Part shown: positions 1 through 10,691 of the stretch, piece by piece | Layout: each line of letters starts with the position of its first letter | Numbering within the stretch: position 1 is the stretch's first letter | Assembly (NCBI RefSeq): GCF_008329565.1 | Contig: NZ_NPKT01000007.1 | Location: forward strand, 124,001 to 188,000 | DNA: 64,000 nt | From: Mycolicibacterium sp. P1-5 | Lineage (GTDB): Bacteria; Actinomycetota; Actinomycetes; Mycobacteriales; Mycobacteriaceae | Direction: 5' to 3' | Position numbers and translations under genes: made by a program | The notes under the pieces: model-generated | What the model was told of the DNA's origin: nothing | Database searches by the model: none | What the model saw: the letters and a program-made list of their open reading frames with translations, nothing else

Positions 1-182
1 ACCACGGGCGCGTCAGGTCCGCCGGTGATCCTCAGCCCCTCGGCAGCCGAGCCGAGGGCGTCACCCTCCCGGATCGCAGCTGCGGAGCGGGCATGAAAGT
101 CGAGATAGGCCTGCATTTCACGGCCCGCTTCTTCCGCGCTGAGGTCGCGCTCGCCGCCCTGCAGCAGTGCGAAGTAGTACAT
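1..182 (-). CDS. YCII-related domain protein, 3' end outside window
   Basis: The reading frame starts at an ATG at 182 and runs off the left edge, so only about 60 N-terminal residues are visible. They begin MYYFALLQGGERDLSAEE and continue with a helix carrying MQAYLDFHARSAA and a DAL-S-A-LRITGGPDAPV segment. This matches the start of YCII/DGPF-type proteins, small dimeric alpha-beta barrels often found beside sigma factors or regulators; their biochemical role is mostly unknown. It is divergent from an AraC-family gene on the other strand, a common arrangement for a regulator and its target. The family call is good; function cannot be given. Confidence 0.7.
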   Translation of the reverse strand, partial: MYYFALLQGGERDLSAEEAGREMQAYLDFHARSAAAIREGDALGSAAEGLRITGGPDAPV

Positions 183-292
183 GGCGATGTCCTCCCAAAG
201 TAGTGGGCGAAACCCTGCTGGTTTCACTCTCCACTTGTCCGACGAACGGCGCCGCCGGAATCCGACATCGAATCGGCGTTACTCTGGCCGAC

Positions 293-1105
293 GTGGAGCC
301 AGCAGGTCCTTTTCTTCACCGTCCGGCACCACCGCTGTCACAACACATCAGCTACATCGGCTACTGGAACCACTCAGGCGGCGTGCCGCACCGCAGCACC
401 GCGCTGCCCCGGGGCGCCGTCACGATGGTCATCGAGCTCAGCGGTCGCGAACGGGTCGATTTCGCGGCGGTCGGTGCGGCGCCGGCGCAGATTCCGTCAG
501 CGTTCATCACCGGCGCGGGCACCACCTCGTACGTCACGCAGATCAATCCCGGCCACACCGTGATGACCGTGCACTTCCGCCCGGCCGGCGCGCGGCCGTT
601 CCTTCCGATCCCGCTGGGCGAACTGCAGGATCGTTGCGTCGGCATCGAGGATGTCTGGGGCCCGAAGGCGAGCGGCTTACGAGAACTGCTCATCGAAACC
701 ACCTCAGCTGCGGTCCGATTCGCTGTGCTGGAGCGGTTCCTGTTGAACTGCATGCACGCTCATGACAATCGGCTGTGCGACCTTCTCCCCCACCTCGACA
801 CCGAGCCGTTCATCACCGTGGCCGAAGTCGCTGCGCTGACAGGTCTTTCATCGAAGCGGCTGGCCGCCCTCTTCAGTCACGAGGTAGGGCTGGGACCCAA
901 GACGTACTTGCGGGTCCGGCGACTGCAGGCCGCGCTGCGCCGGCTTGATTCGGAAACACAGCGAGGTGCGGAGATCGCCGCCGACCTCGGCTACTTCGAC
1001 CAGGCCCATTTCGTCCGCGATTTCCGCAGCTTCACCTCGATCACCCCAAGCCAGTACCTGCACCGCAGGTCGACCCTGCCCAGCCATCTGGATCTCCTCA
1101 ACTAG
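293..1105 (+). CDS. AraC-family transcriptional regulator
   Basis: About 270 residues. The C-terminal 100 residues hold the double helix-turn-helix of AraC/XylS proteins: first helix pair at VAEVAALTGLSSKRLAALF, second at GAEIAADLGYFDQAHFVRDF, followed by the hallmark SITPSQYLHRR. The N-terminal half (YIGYWNHSGG to HFRPAGARPF) resembles the cupin-like sensor of AraC proteins with an unknown ligand. The start is uncertain. The frame is open from a GTG at 167, but that overlaps the divergent YCII gene; GTG codons at 203 and 293 are alternatives and none has a clear ribosome binding site. I chose 293 because conserved sequence begins just after it. It probably controls the divergent YCII gene. 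Confidence 0.8.
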   Translation: MEPAGPFLHRPAPPLSQHISYIGYWNHSGGVPHRSTALPRGAVTMVIELSGRERVDFAAVGAAPAQIPSAFITGAGTTSYVTQINPGHTVMTVHFRPAGARPFLPIPLGELQDRCVGIEDVWGPKASGLRELLIETTSAAVRFAVLERFLLNCMHAHDNRLCDLLPHLDTEPFITVAEVAALTGLSSKRLAALFSHEVGLGPKTYLRVRRLQAALRRLDSETQRGAEIAADLGYFDQAHFVRDFRSFTSITPSQYLHRRSTLPSHLDLLN

Positions 1106-1154
1106 GGCGCAAACGTACAAGCGCGCGTTTCGTCGCGAATGACACCATCGCAGC

Positions 1155-1973
1155 ATGAAAACGAGACCAGATGCGGTGGCCGGCACCGGACTGCTGGTGG
1201 CCGCGATCCGAGCCCGGGAGTCCACCCGCGAGGATCGGCTCTTCACTGACCCGTTCACCGACAAGCTCGCCGGGGCGGCCGGCCACCAGATCCTCGACGC
1301 GGCGCTGGCCACCTCGGGTGAGCGGACCACCATGCAGATCGTGGTACGCACCCGGTTCTGGGATGACGCCCTTCTCGACGCCGCCTCGTCTTGCCGGCAG
1401 ATCGTTGTGGTGGCCGCGGGCATGGACGCCAGGGCATACCGCTTGACATGGCCGGCGGGCACCACGGTTTTCGAACTGGACCAGCCGTCGGTGATCGCCG
1501 CCAAGAACGCCGTACTCGCCGAAGACAACCCGCAGTGCACCCGCGTACCGATCGGAGTGGATCTCGCCGACAACTGGCCGGCGGCGCTGCGCGCGGCTGG
1601 TTTCGATGCCGGCGCACCGACGGCGTGGCTGATCGAAGGCCTGCTGCAATACCTCGACGAAGACGCCGTGCACCGACTCGTCGAACGTATCGACGCGTTG
1701 GCGGCCCCGGGCTCGGTGCTGTGCTACGACGTCGTCGGCAAGTCGCTGCTCGAGGCTCCGTTCATGGCCGGGTTGCTGAAGTCCATGGCGGACAACGGCG
1801 CCCCGTGGCTGTTCGGCACCGACGACCCCGCGGAATTGGTGCCCGGATGGTCGGCAGTGGTCACCGATGTAGCCGAGCCCGGCAACCAGTGGGGCCGCTG
1901 GTACGCACCCACTGCACCGGCCGGCGAAAAGGAGGCGCCACGCGGCTATTTCGTGGTGGCGCGGCGGGACTAG
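1155..1973 (+). CDS. SAM-dependent methyltransferase, TIGR00027/Ppm1-like family
   Basis: 272 residues starting MKTRPDAVAGTGLLVAAIRA, typical of the mycobacterial-expanded leucine carboxyl methyltransferase-like family. Class I methyltransferase features are visible: the SAM-binding VVVAAGMDARAYRL loop near residue 95, the acidic ELDQP after the second strand, and the WLIEGLLQYLD segment characteristic of this family. Substrate is unknown for nearly all members. The gene lies 49 bases after the AraC gene on the same strand, so co-transcription is possible. The stop is followed by a 70-base gap and a convergent operon. Confidence 0.85.
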   Translation: MKTRPDAVAGTGLLVAAIRARESTREDRLFTDPFTDKLAGAAGHQILDAALATSGERTTMQIVVRTRFWDDALLDAASSCRQIVVVAAGMDARAYRLTWPAGTTVFELDQPSVIAAKNAVLAEDNPQCTRVPIGVDLADNWPAALRAAGFDAGAPTAWLIEGLLQYLDEDAVHRLVERIDALAAPGSVLCYDVVGKSLLEAPFMAGLLKSMADNGAPWLFGTDDPAELVPGWSAVVTDVAEPGNQWGRWYAPTAPAGEKEAPRGYFVVARRD

Positions 1974-2043
1974 TCATCGATGCAGACGTCAGTGCGACGG
2001 TTCGCCGAAAATATCGCCCTGGCGTCTGCCTCGATGGACTTGA

Positions 2044-2481
2044 CTAGTCGTCGAGCGTCTTGCCGCTGTGCATCTTGAGTGCGTCCTTGACGTTCGCCTT
2101 CTTATCCTCGCCCAAGCCGGCCTCGGCGGCCTTCTTACGCTTGGCCGTGACCTTGGTGACTGCGCCGTCCAACTTCGAGCCCAGCGGGAAGCCGAGGTAG
2201 TGGGTCAAGAAGATCGCCATCTCCTTGAGTTCCTCGGGCGTGAGTTCCTCGTTGTGCAGCGCGGCGTTGGCCTGAATCTCGGCCAGGTCGGAGATACCGA
2301 GCGCGGTGACGACGGTCAGCGTCATGATTCGCTTGTCGCGCATGGACAATCCCGGTCGGGACCAGATGGTGCCGAACAGGTGATCGGCGGTCAGCGCGAA
2401 ATAGTCGCCTGGCGAGTCCGGCATCTCCCAGCCGTAGACCTCGTTCATCTTCTCCAGGCCCTTGCGGCGCAGTTCGTCCAT
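2044..2481 (-). CDS. carboxymuconolactone decarboxylase family protein
   Basis: 145 residues from ATG 2481, chosen because GGAG lies five bases upstream; a GTG at 2487 overlaps the upstream stop but lacks a spaced ribosome binding site. The segment SMRDKRIMTLTVVTALG followed by NEELTPEELKEMAIFLTHYLGFP is typical of the AhpD/CMD fold. The protein lacks an obvious CxxC redox pair, so it is more like the decarboxylase branch than AhpD, but the substrate cannot be read from sequence. It is the last gene of a four-gene operon with an SDR, a beta-hydroxyacid dehydrogenase and an aldehyde dehydrogenase, matching M. tuberculosis Rv0771 in the Rv0768-Rv0771 cluster. Confidence 0.82.
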   Translation of the reverse strand: MDELRRKGLEKMNEVYGWEMPDSPGDYFALTADHLFGTIWSRPGLSMRDKRIMTLTVVTALGISDLAEIQANAALHNEELTPEELKEMAIFLTHYLGFPLGSKLDGAVTKVTAKRKKAAEAGLGEDKKANVKDALKMHSGKTLDD

Positions 2482-2483
2482 CG

Positions 2484-3332
2484 TCACTCCTTCGTATAGG
2501 GCACACCGAGACCGGCGGCCAGGTCCCGTAACGCGATCTCGGCCAGCGGCAGCTTCACCCCGTTGGCATCGCCGAGGCCGAGCGCCAGCTTCAGATCCTT
2601 CTCGGCCAGCCCCCGGGTGTGCATGAACATGTTGTAGACGAAGTGATCGGGCTCAAGCGGTTTGGTGTCGTCGCGAACCATGATCGCACCCGGGCCACCA
2701 CTCTGGGCATCGCTGTGTCGAACCACCCGGCCGAGCTTCTGCAGGTCGATACCCGCCGCTTCCGCCAGCCTGGATGCCTCACACGCGGCGGCGAAGCCGA
2801 TGAAGGTCAACATGTTACGAGCCAGCTTCATCCGAGTTCCCGCGCCCGGCTCGCCGGCGCGGACCACCATCGAGGCCCACTGCTTGAACACCGGCTTGAC
2901 CAGCTCGTAGGCCTCGTCGTCGGCACCGACCATCACAGCCAGCTCACCCTTGTCGGCGGCGCCGGCGCCACCGCTGACCGGCGCATCGACGACATGAATC
3001 CCCTTGGCGCGTAACTGCTCAGCCAATTCACCGGCAGTGCCGGGCTCGATCGTCGAATGAATCGCGATCACCGTGCCCGGTTTGGCGTGTTCGGCGAGCT
3101 GCCCCACCACATCACGCACCTGCTCGTCGTTGAGCACGGTCACTTCAATGATGTCGGCCTTCGCAACGTCTGCGACGCTGTCCGCCAGAGTCGCACCGAG
3201 TTCGGCCAGCGGCGTCATGGCCTCGGTCCGCACGTCGAACACGATCAGCCCGCCCGGCCACTCGGCGAGCCGCTTGGCCATCGGGGCACCCTGGTTCCCC
3301 AGCCCGATATAACCGACCTTCAGATCGCTCAT
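2484..3332 (-). CDS. NAD(P)-dependent beta-hydroxyacid dehydrogenase family
   Basis: 282 residues from ATG 3332, which overlaps the stop of the upstream SDR as ATGA. The N-terminus carries the Rossmann motif VGYIGLGNQGAPMAKRL; mid-protein DAPVSGGAGAADKGEL matches the substrate-binding signature of 3-hydroxyisobutyrate dehydrogenases; the catalytic lysine lies in GTRMKLARNML. Expected activity is NAD(P)-dependent oxidation of a short 3-hydroxyacid or a related reduction; the true substrate is unknown. It corresponds in order to Rv0770. Translational coupling on both sides indicates one operon from aldA to the CMD gene. Confidence 0.85.
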   Translation of the reverse strand: MSDLKVGYIGLGNQGAPMAKRLAEWPGGLIVFDVRTEAMTPLAELGATLADSVADVAKADIIEVTVLNDEQVRDVVGQLAEHAKPGTVIAIHSTIEPGTAGELAEQLRAKGIHVVDAPVSGGAGAADKGELAVMVGADDEAYELVKPVFKQWASMVVRAGEPGAGTRMKLARNMLTFIGFAAACEASRLAEAAGIDLQKLGRVVRHSDAQSGGPGAIMVRDDTKPLEPDHFVYNMFMHTRGLAEKDLKLALGLGDANGVKLPLAEIALRDLAAGLGVPYTKE

Positions 3333-4081
3333 GAGCGGAAAATCTGTCCACCGTCGACGTTGAAGATCTGGCCGGTGATCCACTTCGCCTGATCGGACAG
3401 CAGGAACAGGCACATGCCCACCAGATCGTCGACTTCACCCATGCGCGACAACGGAATTCCCTTGACGATGTCTGCGACCATCTCCTGCGGGGTGGTGGTG
3501 CGATTGGCCTCGGTGTTGATCGGCCCGGGCGCGATCGCATTGATTCGAATGTTCTGGCCGCCGAGTTCGGTGGCCAGCTGCTGGGTGAGGCTGTTGACCC
3601 CGGCCTTGGCCAAGCCGTAGAAGTTCGAGTACAGCCACGCTGCGGTCGACGACTGGTTGATGATCGCGCCGCCGCCGCGCTTGGCCATCTTCCGGTACAC
3701 CGCCCGGGTGCACACCAGCGCGCCGTCGAGGTTCACGCTCATGAACTTTTTGTAGTAGTCCCAGTCGACGGTGATCAGGAAGTCCAGCTTCATCCCCCCG
3801 AAGATCGCCGCGTTGTTCACCAGGTAGTCGATGCCGCCGAACTCGGCGAGCGTCTGATCGGCCATCGCCTTGGCCGACGCGATATCGCTGACGTCCACCG
3901 GCAGCGCGAGCGCGGTGCCGCCCTCGCCCTTGATTCCGTCAACGACCTTCTGCGCGCCTTCGATGTTGATGTCGGCGACCACAACCGCCGCGCCTTCCCG
4001 AGCGAGCGCCTCGGCGTAGGCCTGACCGATGCCGCCGCCGGCGCCGGTGACAATGGCCACCTTCTCGTCGAACTGTCCCAT
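3329..4081 (-). CDS. short-chain dehydrogenase/reductase
   Basis: 250 residues, the classical SDR length. Visible motifs are TGAGGGIGQ (cofactor binding), NNAA, the catalytic serine in NQSSTAAW, the YGLAK active-site YxxxK, and APGPINTEA after it. The C-terminus ITGQIFNVDGGQ is the usual SDR substrate-loop end. The cofactor preference is probably NAD(H) because an aspartate (VVADIN) follows the second strand. It sits between aldA and the hydroxyacid dehydrogenase and matches Rv0769 by position. Substrate unknown; a small alcohol or ketone intermediate of the same pathway as the flanking aldehyde dehydrogenase is plausible. Confidence 0.87.
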   Translation of the reverse strand: MGQFDEKVAIVTGAGGGIGQAYAEALAREGAAVVVADINIEGAQKVVDGIKGEGGTALALPVDVSDIASAKAMADQTLAEFGGIDYLVNNAAIFGGMKLDFLITVDWDYYKKFMSVNLDGALVCTRAVYRKMAKRGGGAIINQSSTAAWLYSNFYGLAKAGVNSLTQQLATELGGQNIRINAIAPGPINTEANRTTTPQEMVADIVKGIPLSRMGEVDDLVGMCLFLLSDQAKWITGQIFNVDGGQIFRS

Positions 4082-4108
4082 GTTGTTCCTCTCTGGTCTG
4101 TGGTGCGG

Positions 4109-5575
4109 TTAGACCGCTGTGGCAATGACTTTGAGTTCGAGGTATTCCTCGAAGCCGGCCAGGCCCATCTCCCGGCCGACGCCGGACTGCTTGTAGCCGC
4201 CGAACGGCGCATCCGCGGAGTACCAGACCCCGCCGTTGACGTTGACGGTGCCGACCCGCAGCCGGTCCGCGACCGACTGCGCACGGTCCAGATCCGCGGC
4301 GAACACGGTGCCCGACAGACCATATGGCGAATCGTTGGCGATCCGGATCGCATCCTCGTCACCATCGTGGGCGATCACCGTCAGGACGGGTCCGAAGATC
4401 TCCTCACGCGATACCCGGGCAGAGTTGTCCAGGCCGGCGATCACCGTCGGGGAGATGAAGTAGCCGGTGTCGCGGTCGGCGGGGCGGCCACCGCCGCAGG
4501 CGAACCGGCCACCTTCGGTGATCGCGAGGTCGAGGTAGGACTGCACGCGGTCGCGCTGGCGCTCGGAAATGACCGGGCCGCAGATGGTTCCGGGATTGGT
4601 CGGGTCGCCGGGCTTGAGGCCACCCATCGTCGCCGCGGCCGCCTCGACCGCTTCGTCGTAACGTGCCCGGGGCACCACCAGTCGGGTGGTGATCGCGCAG
4701 CCCTGTCCGGCGTGCATCGAGGCGGTGAACGCCGCCATCGAGCAGGCGCCGGCCAGATCGGCGTCGTCGAGCACGAGGAACGCCGATTTGCCGCCGAGTT
4801 CCAGGAAGACCTTCTTGATGGTGGCCGCACCGGCGGCCATCACCGCACGGCCGGTGTTGGTGGAGCCGGTGAACGACACCATGTCGACGCGCGGGTCGCT
4901 GGACAACAGTGCCCCGACCGAGTGGTCGTTGGACGTGACGATATTGACCACGCCCGGCGGGATGTCGGTGTGCTCGGCGATCAACTCACCGAGAACCGCC
5001 GCGCACCAGGGAGTATCGGGCGCCGGCTTGAGCACGATGGTGTTGCCGGCCGCCAGCGCGGGACCCAGCTTGGCCAGGTTGATCTGATGCGGGAAGTTCC
5101 ACGGTGTGATGGCACCGACGACGCCGACGGCCTCGCGGGCGATGGTCCGCTGAGTCTTGATGCCCATCGGTGCCGCGACACCGAGATCTTGGCGCCATGA
5201 GTAGTTCTCGGCGGTGTCGGCACAGAACGACAGGTCCTCGACCGGCCCCTCCAACTGGGCTGCCGAGGTCAGCATGCGCGGGGCGCCCACCTCTGCCATC
5301 GTCATCTCGCGCAGTTCCTCGACGTGCTCCTTCATCGCATCCCGTAACTGGCGGATGCCGCGGACCCGAAGTTCGGTGTTGGTCGACCAGTCGGTGGTGT
5401 CGAAGGCCCGGCGCGCGGCGTCGATCGCCCGGCTCATGTCCTCGGCATCAGCGTCCGCGGCTGTCCCCAGGACCTCCTCGGTCGCCGGATTGATGGTCGG
5501 AAATCTGCCGTTGCCGCCCGGCACCAGCTTCCCGTCGATGAAGAGATCGCTGTTCTTGTCGGTCGCAATCGCCAT
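4109..5575 (-). CDS. aldA: aldehyde dehydrogenase
   Basis: 488 residues from ATG 5575 (MAIATDKNSDLFIDGKLV). The frame stays open upstream to 5749 but the extra residues resemble nothing and would cross the regulatory region, so the inner start is preferred. ALDH hallmarks are present: TPWNFP, KPAPDTPW, the NAD-loop FTGSTNTGR, the catalytic glutamate in LELGGKS, and the catalytic cysteine in GQGCAITTR. It oxidises aldehydes to acids with NAD. It heads the leftward operon, divergent from the TetR gene with 174 bases between, and corresponds to Rv0768. A palindrome of the type found at the tetR start lies 23-34 bases before this start, suggesting TetR control. Confidence 0.88.
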   Translation of the reverse strand: MAIATDKNSDLFIDGKLVPGGNGRFPTINPATEEVLGTAADADAEDMSRAIDAARRAFDTTDWSTNTELRVRGIRQLRDAMKEHVEELREMTMAEVGAPRMLTSAAQLEGPVEDLSFCADTAENYSWRQDLGVAAPMGIKTQRTIAREAVGVVGAITPWNFPHQINLAKLGPALAAGNTIVLKPAPDTPWCAAVLGELIAEHTDIPPGVVNIVTSNDHSVGALLSSDPRVDMVSFTGSTNTGRAVMAAGAATIKKVFLELGGKSAFLVLDDADLAGACSMAAFTASMHAGQGCAITTRLVVPRARYDEAVEAAAATMGGLKPGDPTNPGTICGPVISERQRDRVQSYLDLAITEGGRFACGGGRPADRDTGYFISPTVIAGLDNSARVSREEIFGPVLTVIAHDGDEDAIRIANDSPYGLSGTVFAADLDRAQSVADRLRVGTVNVNGGVWYSADAPFGGYKQSGVGREMGLAGFEEYLELKVIATAV

Positions 5576-5597
5576 CCCGATTCCCGTCTGCTTCGTT

Positions 5598-5609
5598 GGA
5601 CACGTGTCC
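5598..5609. promoter_or_regulatory. candidate TetR operator upstream of aldA
   Basis: Perfect 12-base palindrome GGACACGTGTCC, 22 bases upstream of the aldA start. The same GGACA-N2-TGTCC pattern occurs at 5744-5755 over the tetR start, so both ends of the divergent region carry it. Placement and duplication suggest a binding site for the adjacent TetR protein. Inference only. Confidence 0.55.
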
Positions 5610-5742
5610 GAGATTTCGTCATTTGCACCATAGCCGCAGATGCCGGGAGGGTGCAAGGATCTGCCGTAAGCCACCGCTAAGCCCGCGATGAGCTGGTAAT
5701 TCAGCGTCTTGTCTTGCCTTGCCGGGCTAGCTTCCGATAACT

Positions 5743-5756
5743 TGGACATGTGTCCA
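5743..5756. promoter_or_regulatory. candidate TetR autoregulatory operator
   Basis: Inverted repeat TGGACA-TG-TGTCCA overlapping the tetR start codon (GTG 5750). It shares GGACA-N2-TGTCC with the palindrome at 5598-5609. A site over the start codon is compatible with a leaderless or short-leader transcript being blocked by its own product. Confidence 0.5.
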
Positions 5757-6343
5757 GCGATGCCGCGTTAGCCGTCACCCCCGGTGGCGATGACGTTCCG
5801 CGCAATCGCCGCCAGGAAGAAACCTTCCGCAAGGTGCTGCACGCCGGCATGGAGATGATGCGGGAGTCGTCGTATGCCGATCTCACCGTCCGTGCCGTTG
5901 CGGCCCGCGCCAAGGTGGCACCGGCGACCGCGTACACCTACTTCTCGTCGAAGAACCATCTGATCGCCGAGGTGTACCTCGACTTGGTTCGCGAGGTGCC
6001 CTACTTCACCGACGTCAACGACTCCCGGCTCCATCGCGTCCAGCAGTCCCTGCGCAGCCTCGCGCTGGTGATCGCTGACGAGCCCGAGTTCGCGGCCGCC
6101 TGCACCACCGCGGTGCTGAGCAACGACGCCGGGGTGGTCCGGGTCCGCGACCGCATCGGCGCCGAGATCCACAAGCGGATCAAATCGGCGCTGGGACCGG
6201 ACGCCGACCCGAAGATCGTGTCCGCCTTGGAGATGACGTACTTCGGCGCGCTCGTGCACGCCGGCAGCGGCACCCTGAGCTACCGCGAGGTCGCCGACCG
6301 GATGGAGTACGTCGTGAGCCTTATTTTGGGAGAGAACCGATGA
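5750..6343 (+). CDS. TetR-family regulator of the aldA / cyp123-cyp51 divergent operons
   Basis: 197 residues from GTG 5750. The N-terminal TetR helix-turn-helix covers residues 20-65 (VLHAGMEMMRESSYADLTVRAVAA then ATAYTYFSSKNHLIAEVY). The C-terminal ligand domain is divergent, as expected for TetR proteins. It matches Rv0767c in position. Its stop overlaps the cyp123 start (ATGA), so it leads the operon cyp123-SDR-cyp51-ferredoxin-SnoaL. Two GGACA-N2-TGTCC repeats in the divergent region are the likely operators, one of them on its own start codon. The ligand is unknown; an aldehyde, steroid or fatty-acid-derived molecule would fit the neighbours. It is not KstR, whose sequence differs. Confidence 0.85.
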   Translation: MSSDAALAVTPGGDDVPRNRRQEETFRKVLHAGMEMMRESSYADLTVRAVAARAKVAPATAYTYFSSKNHLIAEVYLDLVREVPYFTDVNDSRLHRVQQSLRSLALVIADEPEFAAACTTAVLSNDAGVVRVRDRIGAEIHKRIKSALGPDADPKIVSALEMTYFGALVHAGSGTLSYREVADRMEYVVSLILGENR

Positions 6344-7554
6344 ACGTGCAGAGCCCGGATATTGTGCTGGACCCTTATAACTACGACTTTCACGAAGATC
6401 CCTACCCGTACTACAAGCGGCTGCGCGACGAGGCACCGCTGTACTACAACGAGGAACTGAAGTTCTGGGCGCTGTCCCGCCACCAGGACGTACTGGCTGG
6501 GTTTCGCAACAGCACCACGCTGTCCAATAAGTACGGCGTCTCGCTGGACCCGGCATCACGCGGTCCGCACGCGTCGAAGACCATGTCCTTCCTGGCGATG
6601 GACGACCCGGCACATCTGCGCCTGCGGACCCTGGTCTCGAAAGGGTTCACTCCCAGGCGGATTCGTGAGCTCGAGCCCCGCGTCACCGAGATTGCCACCA
6701 AGCATCTCGACGCCATGATGGAGAAGGCTGCGTCCGGTGAAACCGTGGATTACGTCGACGAGTTCGCAGGGAAGCTGCCGATGGATGTCATCTCCGAACT
6801 GATGGGCGTGCCCGAGGCCGACCGCGTACAGGTGCGGGCCTGGGCCGACGGCGTGATGCACCGCGAAGAAGGTATGACCGATGTGCCGCCGGAGGCCGTC
6901 GAGGCGTCGCTCAATCTGATCGTCTATTACCAGGCGATGGTGGAACAGCGCCGCACGAACCGAAGCGATGATCTGACGTCGGCGCTGCTGGACGCCGAGA
7001 TCGACGGCGACCGGCTGACCGACGACGAAGTGCTGGGCTTCATGTTCCTGATGGTGATCGCCGGCAATGAGACCACCACCAAACTGCTTGCCAACGCGGC
7101 ATTCTGGGGTCACAAAAGCCCCGATCAACTCACCGACGTCTACGCCGACCTGTCCCGGGTTCCGCTGTGGGTTGAGGAAACGCTGCGCTACGACACGTCG
7201 AGCCAGATCCTGGCCCGCACCGTCGCCGGCGAGCTGACTCTCTACGACACCACCATCCCGGACGGGGACGTCGTCCTGCTCCTGCCAGGCTCGGCCCACC
7301 GCGACGAGCGCGCGTTCGACAACCCCGACGACTACATCATCGGCCGCGACATCGGGGCCAAGCTGCAGAGCTTCGGCAGCGGCGCGCACTTCTGCCTCGG
7401 CGCCCACCTGGCTCGTATGGAGGCCCGAGTCGCCTTGGAAGAGTTGTTCAAACGCATCCGCGGCTATGAAGTCGACGAAGCCAACTCGGTGCGTGTCCAC
7501 TCCAGCAATGTCCGCGGCTTCGCCCACCTGCCCATCACAGTTCAGCCTCGCTAG
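6340..7554 (+). CDS. cyp123: cytochrome P450 CYP123
   Basis: 404 residues. P450 signatures are complete: I-helix AGNETTT, the ExxR motif in VEETLRYD, and the heme-binding FGSGAHFCLGAHLAR with the proximal cysteine. The N-terminus LDPYNYDFHEDPYPYYKRLRDEAPLY and the end SSNVRGFAHLPI closely resemble what I recall of Rv0766c (CYP123). It is a soluble class I enzyme that needs a ferredoxin; the [3Fe-4S] ferredoxin three genes downstream is a candidate. The physiological substrate is not established. Its ATG overlaps the tetR stop, so it is translationally coupled. Confidence 0.9.
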   Translation: MNVQSPDIVLDPYNYDFHEDPYPYYKRLRDEAPLYYNEELKFWALSRHQDVLAGFRNSTTLSNKYGVSLDPASRGPHASKTMSFLAMDDPAHLRLRTLVSKGFTPRRIRELEPRVTEIATKHLDAMMEKAASGETVDYVDEFAGKLPMDVISELMGVPEADRVQVRAWADGVMHREEGMTDVPPEAVEASLNLIVYYQAMVEQRRTNRSDDLTSALLDAEIDGDRLTDDEVLGFMFLMVIAGNETTTKLLANAAFWGHKSPDQLTDVYADLSRVPLWVEETLRYDTSSQILARTVAGELTLYDTTIPDGDVVLLLPGSAHRDERAFDNPDDYIIGRDIGAKLQSFGSGAHFCLGAHLARMEARVALEELFKRIRGYEVDEANSVRVHSSNVRGFAHLPITVQPR

Positions 7555-7568
7555 AAGGAGCCGTTGAA

Positions 7569-8389
7569 TTGCCCCGTTTCGCTCCCCTTCCCGACCGCAG
7601 GCCCGCCCTCGTCGCGGGTGCCTCGTCCGGTATCGGTGAGGCCACCGCCATCGAGCTCGCCGCACGCGGGTTCCCGGTCGCCCTCGGTGCACGCCGCGTC
7701 GAGAAGCTCACCGACATCGTCGGCAAGATCAACGCCGACGGCGGTGAAGCAGTCGGCTTCCACCTCGATGTCACCGACCCCAACTCGGTGAAATCCTTTG
7801 TCGCACAGTCGACCGAGGCTTTGGGCGAAGTCGAGGTACTGGTCGCCGGTGCCGGTGACACCTACTTCGGCAAGCTCGACGAGATCACCAGCGACGAATT
7901 CGACTCACAACTGCAGATCCACCTCGTCGGCGCCTTCCGGCTGGCGAACGCCGTGCTGCCCGGGATGATGCAACGACAGCGCGGCGACCTCATCTTCGTC
8001 GGTTCCGACGTGTCGCTGCGCCAGCGCCCGCACATGGGTGCCTATGGTGCGGCCAAGGCCGCGCTGGTCGCCATGGTGACCAACTTCCAGATGGAGCTCG
8101 AGGGCACCGGCGTGCGCGCCTCGATCGTTCACCCCGGCCCGACCAAGACCTCGATGGGCTGGAGCCTGCCTGCCGAAAAGATTGGTCCCGCGCTTGAGGA
8201 TTGGGCCAAGTGGGGGCAGGCTCGCCACGACTACTTCCTGCGCGCAGCCGACCTCGCGCGGGCCATCACGTTCGTCGCGGAGACGCCACGCGGCGGGTTC
8301 ATCGCCAACATGGAGCTCCAGCCCGAAGCGCCGCTGGCCGACAACACTCAACGTCAAAAGCTTGCCCTGGGCGAAGAAGGGATGCCATC

Positions 8390-8393
<4 letters not shown>
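7569..8393 (+). CDS. short-chain dehydrogenase/reductase (Rv0765c type)
   Basis: 274 residues from TTG 7569, chosen because AAGGAG lies eight bases upstream and no ATG or GTG is available nearby. SDR motifs: GASSGIGEAT, GAGD in place of NNAG, SDVSLRQRP for the serine region, and YGAAK for YxxxK, followed by HPGPTKTSMG. It sits between cyp123 and cyp51 and its stop overlaps the cyp51 start (GTGA), as in M. tuberculosis. A role in oxidising or reducing a sterol ring substituent alongside CYP51 is a reasonable guess but unproven. Confidence 0.86.
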
Positions 8394-10520
<2,127 letters not shown>

Positions 10521-10596
10521 ATACTCGACAGCTGTCAAGTAACCGGCCCCCGGCAGTGACTTACGGGGTGACGGAGGTCATAATGGTCAGCAGGAC

Positions 10597-10610
10597 AGGA
10601 ACACGTTCTA
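10597..10610. promoter_or_regulatory. near-consensus KstR-type operator upstream of adhB
   Basis: AGGAACACGTTCTA matches the KstR pattern TnnAACnnGTTnnA except for the first base. It lies 82-95 bases upstream of the adhB GTG. KstR represses cholesterol catabolic genes in mycobacteria. Weaker than the mce4 and fadE26 sites in this window. Confidence 0.45.
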
Positions 10611-10691
10611 ATTCTTCCCTAGATTGACCATCCGGCGTGGCCGGCCGGCCCGGAATACACCGGCGTCGGGTTTTGCGAGTGGAGGTTCGCT

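Noticed and set aside
5750..6343. TetR gene as KstR
   Set aside because: Sequence differs from KstR and the nearby operators (GGACA-N2-TGTCC) do not match the KstR pattern.
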